DNA of 26,250 nt, from the NCBI GenBank assembly GCA_036380275.1, contig DASVFB010000260.1:1-26250 (forward strand), written 5' to 3'. Below the pieces are notes generated by a model, which was not told the origin of the DNA, made no database searches, and saw only the letters and a list, made by a program, of their open reading frames with translations. The stretch comes from DASVFB01 sp036380275 (GTDB taxonomy: Bacteria > Actinomycetota > Thermoleophilia > Gaiellales > Gaiellaceae). This document shows, piece by piece, positions 15,422-23,696 of this stretch (positions are counted from its first letter, which is position 1; every line of letters starts with the position of its first letter). Both the position numbers and the translations under genes were made by a program.

Positions 15422-16461
15422 GCCGACGCCTCCGCGTGGCGATTCTCGCCGGCGGTAGGTCGAGCGAGCACGACATCTCGCTCGCCTCCGCGCGCTCAGT
15501 GGTCGCCGCGCTCGATCCCGCGCGCTACGACGCGGTGACGGTCGCAATCGGCCGCGACGGCCGGTGGGAGCTCGGGCCTGGCCACTCCAGTCATGCCCTA
15601 GGGACAGTCCCTGAGGCACGGCCGGCAGAGACACTGCCGATCCCGACGACGACGGACAGCACACCGGCGACGCTCGCCGAGGTCGACGTCGTGCTGCCGA
15701 TCCTGCACGGCCCCTTCGGCGAAGACGGCACGGTGCAGGGACTGCTCGAGCTCGCGGACGTGCCGTACGTCGGCCCGGGGGTCGCCGCCTCCTCACTCTG
15801 CATGGACAAGGACCTCTTCAAGAAGGTCATGCGCGATAGCGGCATCACGGTCGCGCAGCACGTCGCGCTGCGACTCGGCGACGAGATCGAGAACCCGTTC
15901 GGCTACCCGGTCTTCGTCAAGCCGGCGCGCCTCGGCTCATCGGTCGGAATCAGCAAGGTCCACGACGAGTCGGAGCTCGGGTCTGCCGTCGAGCTCGCGC
16001 GCCAACACGACGAGAAGGTGCTGGTCGAGGAATTTGTCGTCGGCATGGAAGTGGAGTGCGGCGTACTCGGCAACCGGGTGCCGCCGCCCATCGCGTCGCT
16101 GCCCGGACGCATCGACACGCTCGAGCACGAGTGGTACGACTTCGCGTCGAAGTACGACGAGGACGGCATGGAGCTCGTCGTTCCTCCGGAGCTCCCGCCG
16201 GAGACGATCGAGCGCGTGCAGGAGGTCTCGGTCGACGCATTCGTCGCGAGCGAGTGCGAGGGGATGGCACGCGTCGACTTCTTCGTCCGCGAAGGCGGCG
16301 AGGTCGTCGTGAACGAGTTGAACACGATCCCGGGCTTCACGGCGACGAGCGTGTACGCGAAGCTGTTCGAAGCGTCAGGCATCCCGTACCCGGAGCTGCT
16401 CGACCGCCTCGTCGACCTCGCACTCGAGCGCCACGAGCGGCGCTCGAAGCTCAGGTTCTAA
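15418..16461 (+). CDS. ddl: D-alanine--D-alanine ligase
   Basis: A 347-residue ATP-grasp ligase that makes D-Ala-D-Ala for the peptidoglycan stem peptide in the cytosol. Landmarks: VAILAGGRSSEHDISLASA (residues 7-25), LPILHGPFGEDGTVQGLLEL (start near 85), VGPGVAASSLCMDKDLFKKV, FVKPARLGSSVGISK, a YDFASKYD segment typical of Ddl rather than of VanA-type D-Ala-D-Lac ligases, and ARVDFF...VNELNTIPGFTATS with the metal-binding Glu and Asn. The start is GTG at 15418, overlapping the pknB stop by 4 bp; the protein then has normal Ddl length. Its place directly after pknB ties precursor supply to the wall-signalling operon. A palindrome lies inside the gene at 15594-15618. Confidence 0.95.
   Translation: MSRRLRVAILAGGRSSEHDISLASARSVVAALDPARYDAVTVAIGRDGRWELGPGHSSHALGTVPEARPAETLPIPTTTDSTPATLAEVDVVLPILHGPFGEDGTVQGLLELADVPYVGPGVAASSLCMDKDLFKKVMRDSGITVAQHVALRLGDEIENPFGYPVFVKPARLGSSVGISKVHDESELGSAVELARQHDEKVLVEEFVVGMEVECGVLGNRVPPPIASLPGRIDTLEHEWYDFASKYDEDGMELVVPPELPPETIERVQEVSVDAFVASECEGMARVDFFVREGGEVVVNELNTIPGFTATSVYAKLFEASGIPYPELLDRLVDLALERHERRSKLRF
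15594..15618. repeat. REP-like imperfect palindrome inside ddl
   Basis: Left arm TGCCCTAGGGAC (15594-15605), centre A15606, right arm GTCCCTGAGGCA (15607-15618); 10 of 12 positions pair, with a perfect AGGGAC/GTCCCT core. It encodes part of the variable loop of Ddl between the N-terminal strand region and the LPILHGP motif, where family length varies, so an in-frame insertion would be tolerated. Confidence 0.4.
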
Positions 16462-16468
16462 CGATCCA

Positions 16469-16560
16469 CCGGCGGCGCGGCCTTGACGCGCCGCTCACGA
16501 ACCGCTGCGCAAGCAGAGCTCCCCGAACTGCCGGCCAATCGCGAGCGCCGAAGGCGCGAG
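16469..16560. repeat. Intergenic repeat element, copy B
   Basis: This element occupies most of the 129-bp spacer between the convergent ddl and cNMP-binding genes. It begins with a hairpin of 8-bp arms (16472-16479 and 16487-16494, 7-nt loop), continues through a CGAACCGC-containing linker, and ends with GCGCC (16545-16549), GAA, GGCGC (16553-16557). The block order and many bases match 5563-5654: CCGGC.GCGCGGC, AACCGC, and a final GCCG-N-AGGCGCG. The first hairpin may also end both transcripts, though no T-run follows. Confidence 0.5.
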
Positions 16561-16590
16561 CCCCGAGCGGAAAGCGAAGCGGGCGAGGGA

Positions 16591-17001
16591 CTAGTCCATT
16601 ACGCGCTCGGCGAGCGTCTCCAGCACCTGCAGCTGGATGCCGGGCTCGGCGAGGAGCAGCCGGCGGAACGCGGGCCTGGAGATGACCAGCGCGCTCGACG
16701 GCTCCGTCAGCGTGACGGACGCAGTCGTCGGCCGCTCGGTGACGAGCGAGATCTCGCCGAAAAAGTCGCCGGCCCCGAGCGTGTTGATCTTGCGGCCCTT
16801 GCGGCGCACCTCGGCCTCCCCGTCGAGCAGGACGAAGAACTGGCGTCCCGGGTCGCCTTCGCGGATCAGCTCCTTGCCGGCGGCGAGGTCGATCTCGTCG
16901 GCGATCTTCGCGATCTCTTTCATCCCGCGCTTCGAGCAGCCGGCAAACAGAGGCACGCGGTTGAGGATGTCGATCTTGCTCGAAGCCCCGTGCCGGCGCA
17001 T
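16591..17001 (-). CDS. Stand-alone cyclic-nucleotide-binding-fold protein
   Basis: A 136-residue protein that is essentially one cNMP-binding (CAP_ED) domain, PF00027. It contains a lead helix (KIDILNRVPLFAGCSKRGMKEIAKIA), then the beta roll with IREGDPGRQFFVLLDGEAEV (46-65), a GAGDFFGEISLVTERPTTASV phosphate-cassette region (from 77) and a C-terminal helix (RPAFRRLLLAEPGIQLQVLETLAERV). There is no DNA-binding HTH, so it is not a Crp regulator; it may act by protein contact. Glu83 of the cassette is present, but the position of the usual phosphate-binding Arg (PR-T/S-A) is Thr92, with Arg90 two residues earlier, so ligand binding is in doubt. It starts 10 bp after the cyclase reading frame ends. 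Confidence 0.85.
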   Translation of the reverse strand: MRRHGASSKIDILNRVPLFAGCSKRGMKEIAKIADEIDLAAGKELIREGDPGRQFFVLLDGEAEVRRKGRKINTLGAGDFFGEISLVTERPTTASVTLTEPSSALVISRPAFRRLLLAEPGIQLQVLETLAERVMD

Positions 17002-17011
17002 GCGCGCGATC

Positions 17012-19616
17012 TTACGCGGTGAGGAGCGGGCGTGTCTGGCCGGCGTGCCAGCCCAGCCCGAGCTCCTCGAACCGCGCGAGCGCCTGCTCGATCAGAGAAC
17101 GGTCGCCGCGAACGTGGCCGAGGGCCCGCTGCGCGAACGGCTCGATGTACGTGCGCCTGTGCTCGAGCAGCGGCACTGCCTCGTTCTCGATCGCGGCCGA
17201 ATCGCCGAGCCGTAGGAGAGCGTCCAATCGCAGGACCTGCGACGAGAGGTTGAACCAGTACGAGTGCTTTCGTCCGAGGATGGTCGGCAGCGAGGACAGC
17301 AACCGCTCGACGCCGACGAGGTCGTCTTTCAGGAGCGCCAGCCGCACGCGCGGCGCGCTCAGCACGAGGTCATAGCCCTCCATCCCGAGCGACTCGGCCT
17401 TCGCCTCGAGCCGCTCCGACTCGGCGACGTCGCCGAGGGTGCGACTTGCGGCGGCGGCGACCAAGAGCGTCCGCTCGTTGCGAACGCACGGCGTGTTCAG
17501 GTTCTCGGCAACTGTCTGCTCGATACGCGGGGTGAGATCGCGCACCGTCGTCCACTCGCCGCTCACCTCTTCGAGCTCGGTCCTCACGGCAATGCCGTGG
17601 AGCCGGTGGTGCGCCGAGAGTGGTTGCGTGGCGGCCCGGTGGAGCTCGGACATGGCGCGCGCCGCCTTGAAGCGACCGAGCATCGCGTCGACCGGGACGG
17701 TCGCCTCGTACACCTCGACGACTCGTTCGGGGTCGTTGAGCTGGTCGATGAAGTCAAGCGGGCGGAGCACCCATTCGAGCGCCTCGTCGAACCGTCCAGC
17801 CTGATAGGCAACGATGGCGCGGCCGTATAGCGCCACGGCGCGTAAATCCGGGTCGCCGAGCTCGTCGGCCGTCGCGCTCGCCTCGCGCGCGGCGTCCGCT
17901 GCGGGATTCGCATCCCAGAAGACGTGCGCGCTGAGCGCTTTCACACGCGCCGGAGTTCCCGGATCGGTCAGCTCGATCCCCTTCGCGATCCACGGCGAGA
18001 CGAGAGTCCGGTCCGGAGCACGCGTCCACATCCCTCCGCGGAACGACGTCTGGAAGCCGAGCTCTGCGTACGTCTCGCCGCGTGTCGAGCGGTCGTCGGT
18101 CAGCTCGAGCGAGCGCTCCATCGCTTCCCAGAAGGCAGGCCCCTGGAATCCGAGTGCGTTCGCACGTCCGATCTCGCGCCAGAGCTCCGCCTGGGTCGTC
18201 GCATGGGTCTCGAGCTCGACCGCCTGATGCAGCAGCCGGATGCCCTCGTCGAGGTCGTAGCGCGAGACGGCGAGCTCTCCGGCGCGGCGCAACCACGTCG
18301 CCGCCAACTGCTGCAGCCGCTCCCGCTCCCCCGGCTCGTCGCCCCAGGCCAGGTCGGCATCCTCGGCCCGGACGGCCTGCGCGTAATGGTGCGCGAGCAG
18401 TGGCGCGTGCTCGTCCCGGCCACCCCCGACCCGCAGGGCCCACGCTGCGAACGCGGCGTGGAGCCGTGCTCGCCGCGCCTTCGGCAGGGTCCCGTACGCG
18501 ACCTCGCGGGTGACCGCGTGCTTGAACGCGTACTCGCGCTCGCCCTCTAGTGTCGAGCCGGAGCGGCGGCGGATGAAGTCCCGCGTCTCGAGCAGCTGGA
18601 AGTCGGGCTCCGCCTGGTCGAGTAGCTCGACGACGGGCGCCGAGGATCTCGCGATCGCCGAGCAGGCGACGGACGACGTCGGGCGAGTCGTTCTCGAGAA
18701 TGCCGATGTGTTCCTTGAGGATCTCGCCGAGCGGCCAATACGTGATCCCGTGGCCGTAGGCGAGGCAGCGGCCGGTCCGCCGGACCGGCTCGGGCTCCTC
18801 GGCACCCAGCAGCTCCCAGAGCTCGCGAACGAGCCGCGTCTTGCCGACGCCGACGTCGGCCATGATCGTGACCATGTGCGGCCCGCCCTGCTCGACGGCG
18901 CGGGCATACGTTGCGAGGAGCAGGTCCAGCTCGCCGGTGCGGCCGACGAAAGCCTGCTGCAGCCCTCCCACGCCTCGCGGCCGCATGAGCGACAGCGCGC
19001 GGAGCAGCGGTACGCCGACGACGCCGTCCTCTTTCCCTTTCGCCTCGACACGCCGCCGCGGGCCGAGCTCGAAGGCGCCACGGACGAACGAGGCCGTCCG
19101 CTCGCCGATCAGAATCTCGTCCGGCGCCGCAGCCTGCTCGAGACGCGCCGCCGCGTTGACCGCGTCACCGCTGACGAACGAGCTCCCCTCACGCGGCCGG
19201 CCGACGACGACATCACCGGTGTTCACACCGGTGCGAAGCGAGAGCTCGCCCTCGAAGAGCGTGTGCAGACGGCGGCGCATCGCAAGCGCGCAATGCAGCG
19301 CGCGCTCCGCATGGTCCTCGAGCGCGGCGGGAGCGCCGAACGCGGCCATGACCGCGTCGCCGGCGAACTTCTCCACCGTGCCTCCGGCGCGCTCGATCTC
19401 CGTTGCCATCGCTTCGTAGAAGCGGTCGAGCGTCGCGCGCGTGCGCTCGGGATCCTGGGAGCCGGCGAGCGCGGTCGACCCAACGAGATCGGCGAACAGT
19501 ACGGTCGCGAGCTTCCGCTCGTCCTCGGGAGGTGCGGTGTCGGTCGGCGCGCCGCATGCAGGGCAGAACCGAGCGGCGTCCGGCAACTGGGCGCCACACT
19601 GGGCGCAGGCGGCCAT
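17012..19616 (-). pseudogene. Class III nucleotide cyclase / ATPase / TPR regulator, broken by internal deletion
   Basis: Two reading frames meet near 18640. The upstream frame (19616 to about 18640, 326 residues) has a zinc ribbon (Cys4, Cys7, Cys18, Cys21), a class III adenylyl/guanylyl cyclase domain (VLFADLVGSTAL 39-50 with Asp43; EKFAGDAV 82-89 with Lys83 and Asp87; Asn154 and Arg158), then FVGRTGELDLLL and a Walker A loop DVGVGKTRL (254-262). It reads LLGDREILG and loses frame. The downstream frame resumes at VVELLDQAEPDF with about 540 residues of helical TPR-like repeats ending at 17012. Relatives I know of this cyclase-ATPase family are about 1,000-1,150 aa and carry the rest of the ATPase, including a Walker B (EDLHWAD-like), between these points. 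None is found here, so some 200-250 codons appear deleted as well as the frame shifted. An assembly error is the alternative. Confidence 0.75.
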
Positions 19617-19647
19617 GAGCTTGATTCTGACCGCGGGGCGGGCTTGA

Positions 19648-21099
19648 CTAGCCGGCTGCGCGGACTTCGTTCACGTGCGCGACGCGACCAGGGGGAAGAC
19701 CGGTGATCCAAAGGACGAACACCGGTCCGGCCGCGTCCTGCAGGTCGAAAGTCGTCTTGCCGCTGACGACCTCCGAGTTGGAGACTCGCCGCGCCGCGCT
19801 CGGCGATGCGCCCGCCTTGACGACCGCCGTGAAGCCGGGGGTGTCGGTGATGACCGCGAGGGTCTTCACGTTTTTGTCGCCGGACTTCTGGAGCACGAGC
19901 CCGACGCCGGTCTTGAGGTTGCCGAAGCTCGTGTTCGCGTAGCGGTCGGTCCGCCAGAACGTCGCCGCATTGCCGTCCGTCGCCAGCGAGGCCTCGTCGT
20001 CGTGCTCGCCGCCGTCGCCCTCGGGGTCGTACGCGGTCGTGGCGCTCGCTGGCACGGGACCGCCACCGCCGGCGCCGCCGTTCGTGCCTGGGAGGACGCC
20101 GGGCAGCACGGAGTGGTCGCGCTGGACGGCGATCGCGGCGACGACAATCACCGCGAGCGCAGCGAGAGCGAGAAGCGAAACGAGCATCGGCCCAGGCGCG
20201 AGCCGACGACGCGCGCGCAGTCGACGTCGGGGGACAGGCGCATTGACGACGGTGCGATTCGAGTCGCTATCGCCCGCCGTGAGCTCTGCGAGGCACGCTT
20301 CGAGCTCGCCGGCAAACGCCTCCATCGTTGGGAACCGGTCACGAGGACTCTTGGCGAGCGCGCGGTCCACCGCTGCAGCGACGCGGGAAGGAACGTCACG
20401 CCGTCGCGACGCGACGTTCGGCGCAGGCTCGTTGATGTGCTGCATCGCCACCGTGACGAAGCTCTCGCCCACGAACGGAACGCTGCCGGTGAGCAGCTCG
20501 AACAGGACGACGCCGAGGGAGTAGACATCGCTCTGTACGCTCGCGCCGTCACCGCTCGCCTGCTCCGGCGCGATGTAGTTGGACGTACCGAGCACGGTGC
20601 CGGTCTGGGTGACGCCCTTCTTGACGTCGAGCGAGCGCGCGATGCCGAAGTCGGTCACCTTCGGCTGCCGGTCACCGTTTAGGAGGATGTTCTGCGGCTT
20701 GACGTCGCGGTGGACGAGCCCGTGCCGATGGGCGAAGGCGAGCCCGCGCGCAATCGCGATCGCGATCTCGAGCGCCTCGTCGACCGGTAGCGCGCCGCGC
20801 TTGCCGACCAGCTCGTCGAGAGTCTGGCCGTCGACGTACTCGAACACGATGAACGGCTTCCCATCGGCCTCGCCGCGATCGATCACCGTGACGATGTTCG
20901 GATGCGAGAGCTGTGCGACGACGCGCGCCTCGCGCCGGAACCGCTCTACGTACTCGGCGTCCTCGAGGTGGCGCTCGTGGAGGATCTTCAGCGCGACGTT
21001 GCGCTCGAGCAGCGTGTCGTGTGCCTTGTAGACGCTCGACATGCCGCCGCGACCGAGGAGCCTGTCCACCTCGTAGCGATCTGCAATCAACTCGCCCAC
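19648..21099 (-). CDS. Receptor Ser/Thr kinase with discoidin-like extracellular domain
   Basis: A 483-residue Hanks-type kinase. The kinase domain covers about 8-272 with GRGGMSSV (16-23), Lys38, HRDVKPQNIL (130-139), DFG 150-152 and APEQ 177-180; the activation loop GVTQTGTVLGTSNY (162-175) offers several Thr. After an Arg-rich stop-transfer stretch (291-299) comes one membrane segment (about 304-326), a Gly-rich linker (339-348) and an outer domain (about 355-480). Its opening, YDPEGDGGEHDDEASLATDGNAATFWRT (from 357), recalls the F5/8-type-C-like outer domain of mycobacterial MviN and related actinobacterial kinases, a jelly roll that may bind sugars or wall material; it replaces PASTA. 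The start is GTG at 21099. It lies 15 bp after gabT and 31 bp before the cyclase gene, so the three are probably cotranscribed. Confidence 0.9.
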   Translation of the reverse strand: MGELIADRYEVDRLLGRGGMSSVYKAHDTLLERNVALKILHERHLEDAEYVERFRREARVVAQLSHPNIVTVIDRGEADGKPFIVFEYVDGQTLDELVGKRGALPVDEALEIAIAIARGLAFAHRHGLVHRDVKPQNILLNGDRQPKVTDFGIARSLDVKKGVTQTGTVLGTSNYIAPEQASGDGASVQSDVYSLGVVLFELLTGSVPFVGESFVTVAMQHINEPAPNVASRRRDVPSRVAAAVDRALAKSPRDRFPTMEAFAGELEACLAELTAGDSDSNRTVVNAPVPRRRLRARRRLAPGPMLVSLLALAALAVIVVAAIAVQRDHSVLPGVLPGTNGGAGGGGPVPASATTAYDPEGDGGEHDDEASLATDGNAATFWRTDRYANTSFGNLKTGVGLVLQKSGDKNVKTLAVITDTPGFTAVVKAGASPSAARRVSNSEVVSGKTTFDLQDAAGPVFVLWITGLPPGRVAHVNEVRAAG

Positions 21100-21114
21100 G
21101 GGCGAAGGCGTTCC

Positions 21115-22443
21115 CTAGCTCGGCGCGAGGGCCGCTTCCAGCGCCTCTTCCCAGACCGACAGCGCCTCGTCGAGTTCCTCGTCGGAGAGCGTCAGCGGCG
21201 AGAGAACGCGGATGCAGTTCGAGTAGATCCCCGCCTTCAGGAGCAGGAGGCCGCGGCTCGCTGCCTCCGTCACGACGGCGCTCGCCAGGTCCGGCGCCGG
21301 CTGCTTCGTCTCGCGGTCCGCGACGAGCTCGATCGCGAGCATCGCGCCGAGCCCGCGGACGTCGCCGACGGCCGGGAAGCGTTCTTGCCATCCGAGCATG
21401 CGCCGGCGCATCGACTCCCCGAGCTGCGCTGCCCGCTCGACGATGCCCTCCTCCTCGATCACATCGAGCACGGCGAGCGCGGCGGCCTGCGCAACGGGAT
21501 TGCCGACGTACGTTCCTCCGATCGCGGAGTCGCCGGGCGCGTCCATGATCTCGGCGGCGCCGATCACGCCGGAGAGCGGCAGCCCCGCGGCGATCGACTT
21601 CGCGACCGTCATCAGGTCGGCCTCGATGCCGTAGTGCTCCATGGCGAACATTCGACCGGTGCGTCCGAAGCCCGTCTGCACCTCGTCGACGACGAAGACG
21701 ATCCCGTGCTCGTCGCAGATCCGGCGCAGCCCGACGAGAAAATCGCGCGGCGCGGGAAGGAAGCCGGCCTCGCCCTGGACGGGCTCGACGACGAGCGCTG
21801 CCACCTGCTCGGCGGCGACCGCCGTCGTAAACGCCCGCGCGACGGCGCTCAACGCCTCGTCGGTGGACGGCCCGCGGTAATCCTGCGCGAAGGGCACGCG
21901 GTAGATCTCGGGCGCAAACGGCCCGAGCCCCGCCTTGTACGGGTGCGTCTTCGAGGTCATCGTCAGCGAGAGCATCGTTCGCCCGTGGAAGCCGCCCTCG
22001 AACACGAGCACGGCAGGGCGCTTCGTGTACGCGCGCGCGAACTTGACGGCGTTCTCGACCGCCTCCGTGCCCGCGTTGAAGAACGCGGCCTTGGCGGGCT
22101 TGCGCACGGGCGCGAGCGCGGTGAGCCGCTCCGCGAGCTCGACGTAGACCTCGTAGGGAACGATCGTGAAGTCCGTGTGCGAGAACTGCTCGAGTTGTGC
22201 CTGCGCGGCCTCGACGACGCGCGGGTGCGAGTGGCCGACGTTGAGGCAGCCGACACCGCCGGTGAAGTCGATGAACGTGTTCCCGTCGACGTCGGTCAGC
22301 GTCGCCCCGTGCGCCTCCGCGATCACGACCGGCGCGTAGATCGAGAGCGGATCGGCGACGACGCGGGCCTTCCGCTCGAGGATCGCCCGGGACTTGGGCC
22401 CGGGAATCTCGGTCTTCAGGTGTATAGCGCGCGTGACCGCCAC
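21115..22443 (-). CDS. gabT: 4-aminobutyrate aminotransferase (class III, PLP-dependent)
   Basis: A 442-residue class III aminotransferase, probably converting 4-aminobutyrate and 2-oxoglutarate to succinate semialdehyde and glutamate. The opening HLKTEIPGPKSRAILERK (8-25) is typical of bacterial GabT. Further landmarks are DFTGGVGCLNVGHSHP (59-74), FFNAGTEAVENAVKFAR (121-137, cofactor phosphate), FEGGFHGRT (148-156), VVEPVQGEAGF, VVDEVQTGFGRTG (251-263, Asp253 contacting the PLP ring) and AKSIAAGLPL with Lys282 as Schiff-base lysine. Substrate assignment rests on overall likeness; related omega-aminotransferases (5-aminovalerate, beta-alanine) cannot be excluded. The start is GTG at 22443. 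It heads the minus-strand group that includes the receptor kinase. Confidence 0.88.
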   Translation of the reverse strand: MAVTRAIHLKTEIPGPKSRAILERKARVVADPLSIYAPVVIAEAHGATLTDVDGNTFIDFTGGVGCLNVGHSHPRVVEAAQAQLEQFSHTDFTIVPYEVYVELAERLTALAPVRKPAKAAFFNAGTEAVENAVKFARAYTKRPAVLVFEGGFHGRTMLSLTMTSKTHPYKAGLGPFAPEIYRVPFAQDYRGPSTDEALSAVARAFTTAVAAEQVAALVVEPVQGEAGFLPAPRDFLVGLRRICDEHGIVFVVDEVQTGFGRTGRMFAMEHYGIEADLMTVAKSIAAGLPLSGVIGAAEIMDAPGDSAIGGTYVGNPVAQAAALAVLDVIEEEGIVERAAQLGESMRRRMLGWQERFPAVGDVRGLGAMLAIELVADRETKQPAPDLASAVVTEAASRGLLLLKAGIYSNCIRVLSPLTLSDEELDEALSVWEEALEAALAPS

Positions 22444-22474
22444 TGCGAAGCCACGCTATCGAAAGCGCGGGACG

Positions 22475-23587
22475 CTACGGGCGTGAAAGGGCGTGGGGCG
22501 TGTAGAGCCCGAGTGGGTTCCAGAGCAGAAAGCCGCGCGTGTTGGCCGAGCGCGCCGCGTCGACCTGAGCCTGGAGGTCTGCCGTGGTGTACGTGCGGCC
22601 GAGGGAGAAGTCCTGCAGCCACGGCACGAGACGCGCGTTCGACCCGCGCAGGTCGGCCTCGAAGTAGAGCAGCGCGTCGGTCACCGTCTGCCCCGGGTTG
22701 GCATTCGGATCGGCTATTCCGTACTCGCCGGGGTTGAAATGCGACGGGTAGACCATCGGGTACACGGCGTCGACGTAGCGTGCGAGGCGGTCCGGCCTTT
22801 GCCCGATCCCGAGATCGCGCGTCGCCGCGAGACCGAAGACGTCCACAGAGGTCCGGACGTCGAGCTTGTGCAGCTTTTCCGAGGCGAATTTGACGAACTG
22901 CGTGATCGTCTTCGCCATCGACGCGTTAGTGCGCACCGGGTAGCGAATTGCGCTCACGTCCCCGTCGGACGGGAAGCGCACGTAGTCGAACTGGATCTCG
23001 TCGAAACCGGCGGTAGCAGCCGCTTTCGCGACCGCGAGGTCGTAGTCCCAGACCCGGCGATCGTAGGGATTGAGCCATCCGTAGCCTGAGTTGGTGTGCC
23101 AGACGGAGCCGTCCGCGTTGTGAAGCGCGAGCCCCGGGCGGCGCTCGGAGACGAGCGGATCCTGGAACGTGACGACCCGCCCGATCAGGTAGAGCCCCGC
23201 GGCATGCACCTTCCGCGCCGCGGCGCGAGCGTTGTAGTACGGCTTCGCGGCGCCGGTGGCGCGTGCGAGGGGCGGTGCGCCTCGGACGAACCCGATCTCG
23301 CCGTTCTCGTCCTTGACGTCGAGCTCGATCGTGTTCAGGCCGGCGCGCTTCAGCGCGAGATATTCCTCGAGCTTGCCATGGAGGCTCGCGAGCGCCATCG
23401 TGACGTGAACGCCGCGCATCTCGCGCGGCACCGCGCGCGCGGTCTGCTTCGCGGCCGCCGCGGTCTTGACGTCGGGCTCGCCGGCTGCCGACTTCGTGCT
23501 GTTGCCGCCGCTCAGAGAATGAGCGCCGAAGGCAAAGCCGGCGACGATGACGACGAGGATCGCGAGCGCGCCGAAGCGGCGGATCAT
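22475..23587 (-). CDS. Membrane-anchored DUF4015 putative glycoside hydrolase
   Basis: A 370-residue protein from the ATG at 23587. A signal anchor (residues 2-25) is followed by an Ala/Ser/Lys linker and the DUF4015 domain (PF13200, TIM-barrel, related to GH13-type hydrolases) at about 55-365. Family marks are MRGVHVTMALASL (57-69), GLNTIELDVKDENGEIGF (83-100), GLYLIGRVVTFQDP (131-144), NPYDRRVWDY (173-182), GFDEIQFDYVRFPSDG (194-209) with probable catalytic acids, and AVYPMVYPSHF (274-284). The protein should face the outside; the polysaccharide substrate is unknown. The start is uncertain: the frame stays open upstream through an Arg-rich stretch to GTG 23641 and TTG 23686, but none has a clear ribosome site. 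It is divergent from dcd. Confidence 0.85.
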   Translation of the reverse strand: MIRRFGALAILVVIVAGFAFGAHSLSGGNSTKSAAGEPDVKTAAAAKQTARAVPREMRGVHVTMALASLHGKLEEYLALKRAGLNTIELDVKDENGEIGFVRGAPPLARATGAAKPYYNARAAARKVHAAGLYLIGRVVTFQDPLVSERRPGLALHNADGSVWHTNSGYGWLNPYDRRVWDYDLAVAKAAATAGFDEIQFDYVRFPSDGDVSAIRYPVRTNASMAKTITQFVKFASEKLHKLDVRTSVDVFGLAATRDLGIGQRPDRLARYVDAVYPMVYPSHFNPGEYGIADPNANPGQTVTDALLYFEADLRGSNARLVPWLQDFSLGRTYTTADLQAQVDAARSANTRGFLLWNPLGLYTPHALSRP

Positions 23588-23696
23588 GAGGCGGCGTCGC
23601 GAGGCTCGGCGCCTGCGCCTGCGGCGATCGTTCCGATCCACTGGTGTCAAAACCGACAAGCTGCCGAACGCTAGTGCATTCCGCAAGAATCAGAGC

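Noticed and set aside
15418..16461. VanA-type D-Ala-D-Lac ligase
   Set aside because: The YDFASKYD segment is the Ddl form, and no vanH or vanX homologue is nearby.
17012..18640. TPR-like half of the broken cyclase as an independent gene
   Set aside because: No start codon with a ribosome site is seen near the joint in that frame, and it begins mid-domain in family terms.
20902..22737. Long plus-strand open frame across the receptor kinase and gabT genes
   Set aside because: It runs antisense through two well-supported genes and has no recognisable domain.
23645..23650. TTGACA on the minus strand as -35 of the DUF4015 gene
   Set aside because: No -10-like hexamer lies 16-18 bp downstream (the bases there are TCGCCG).
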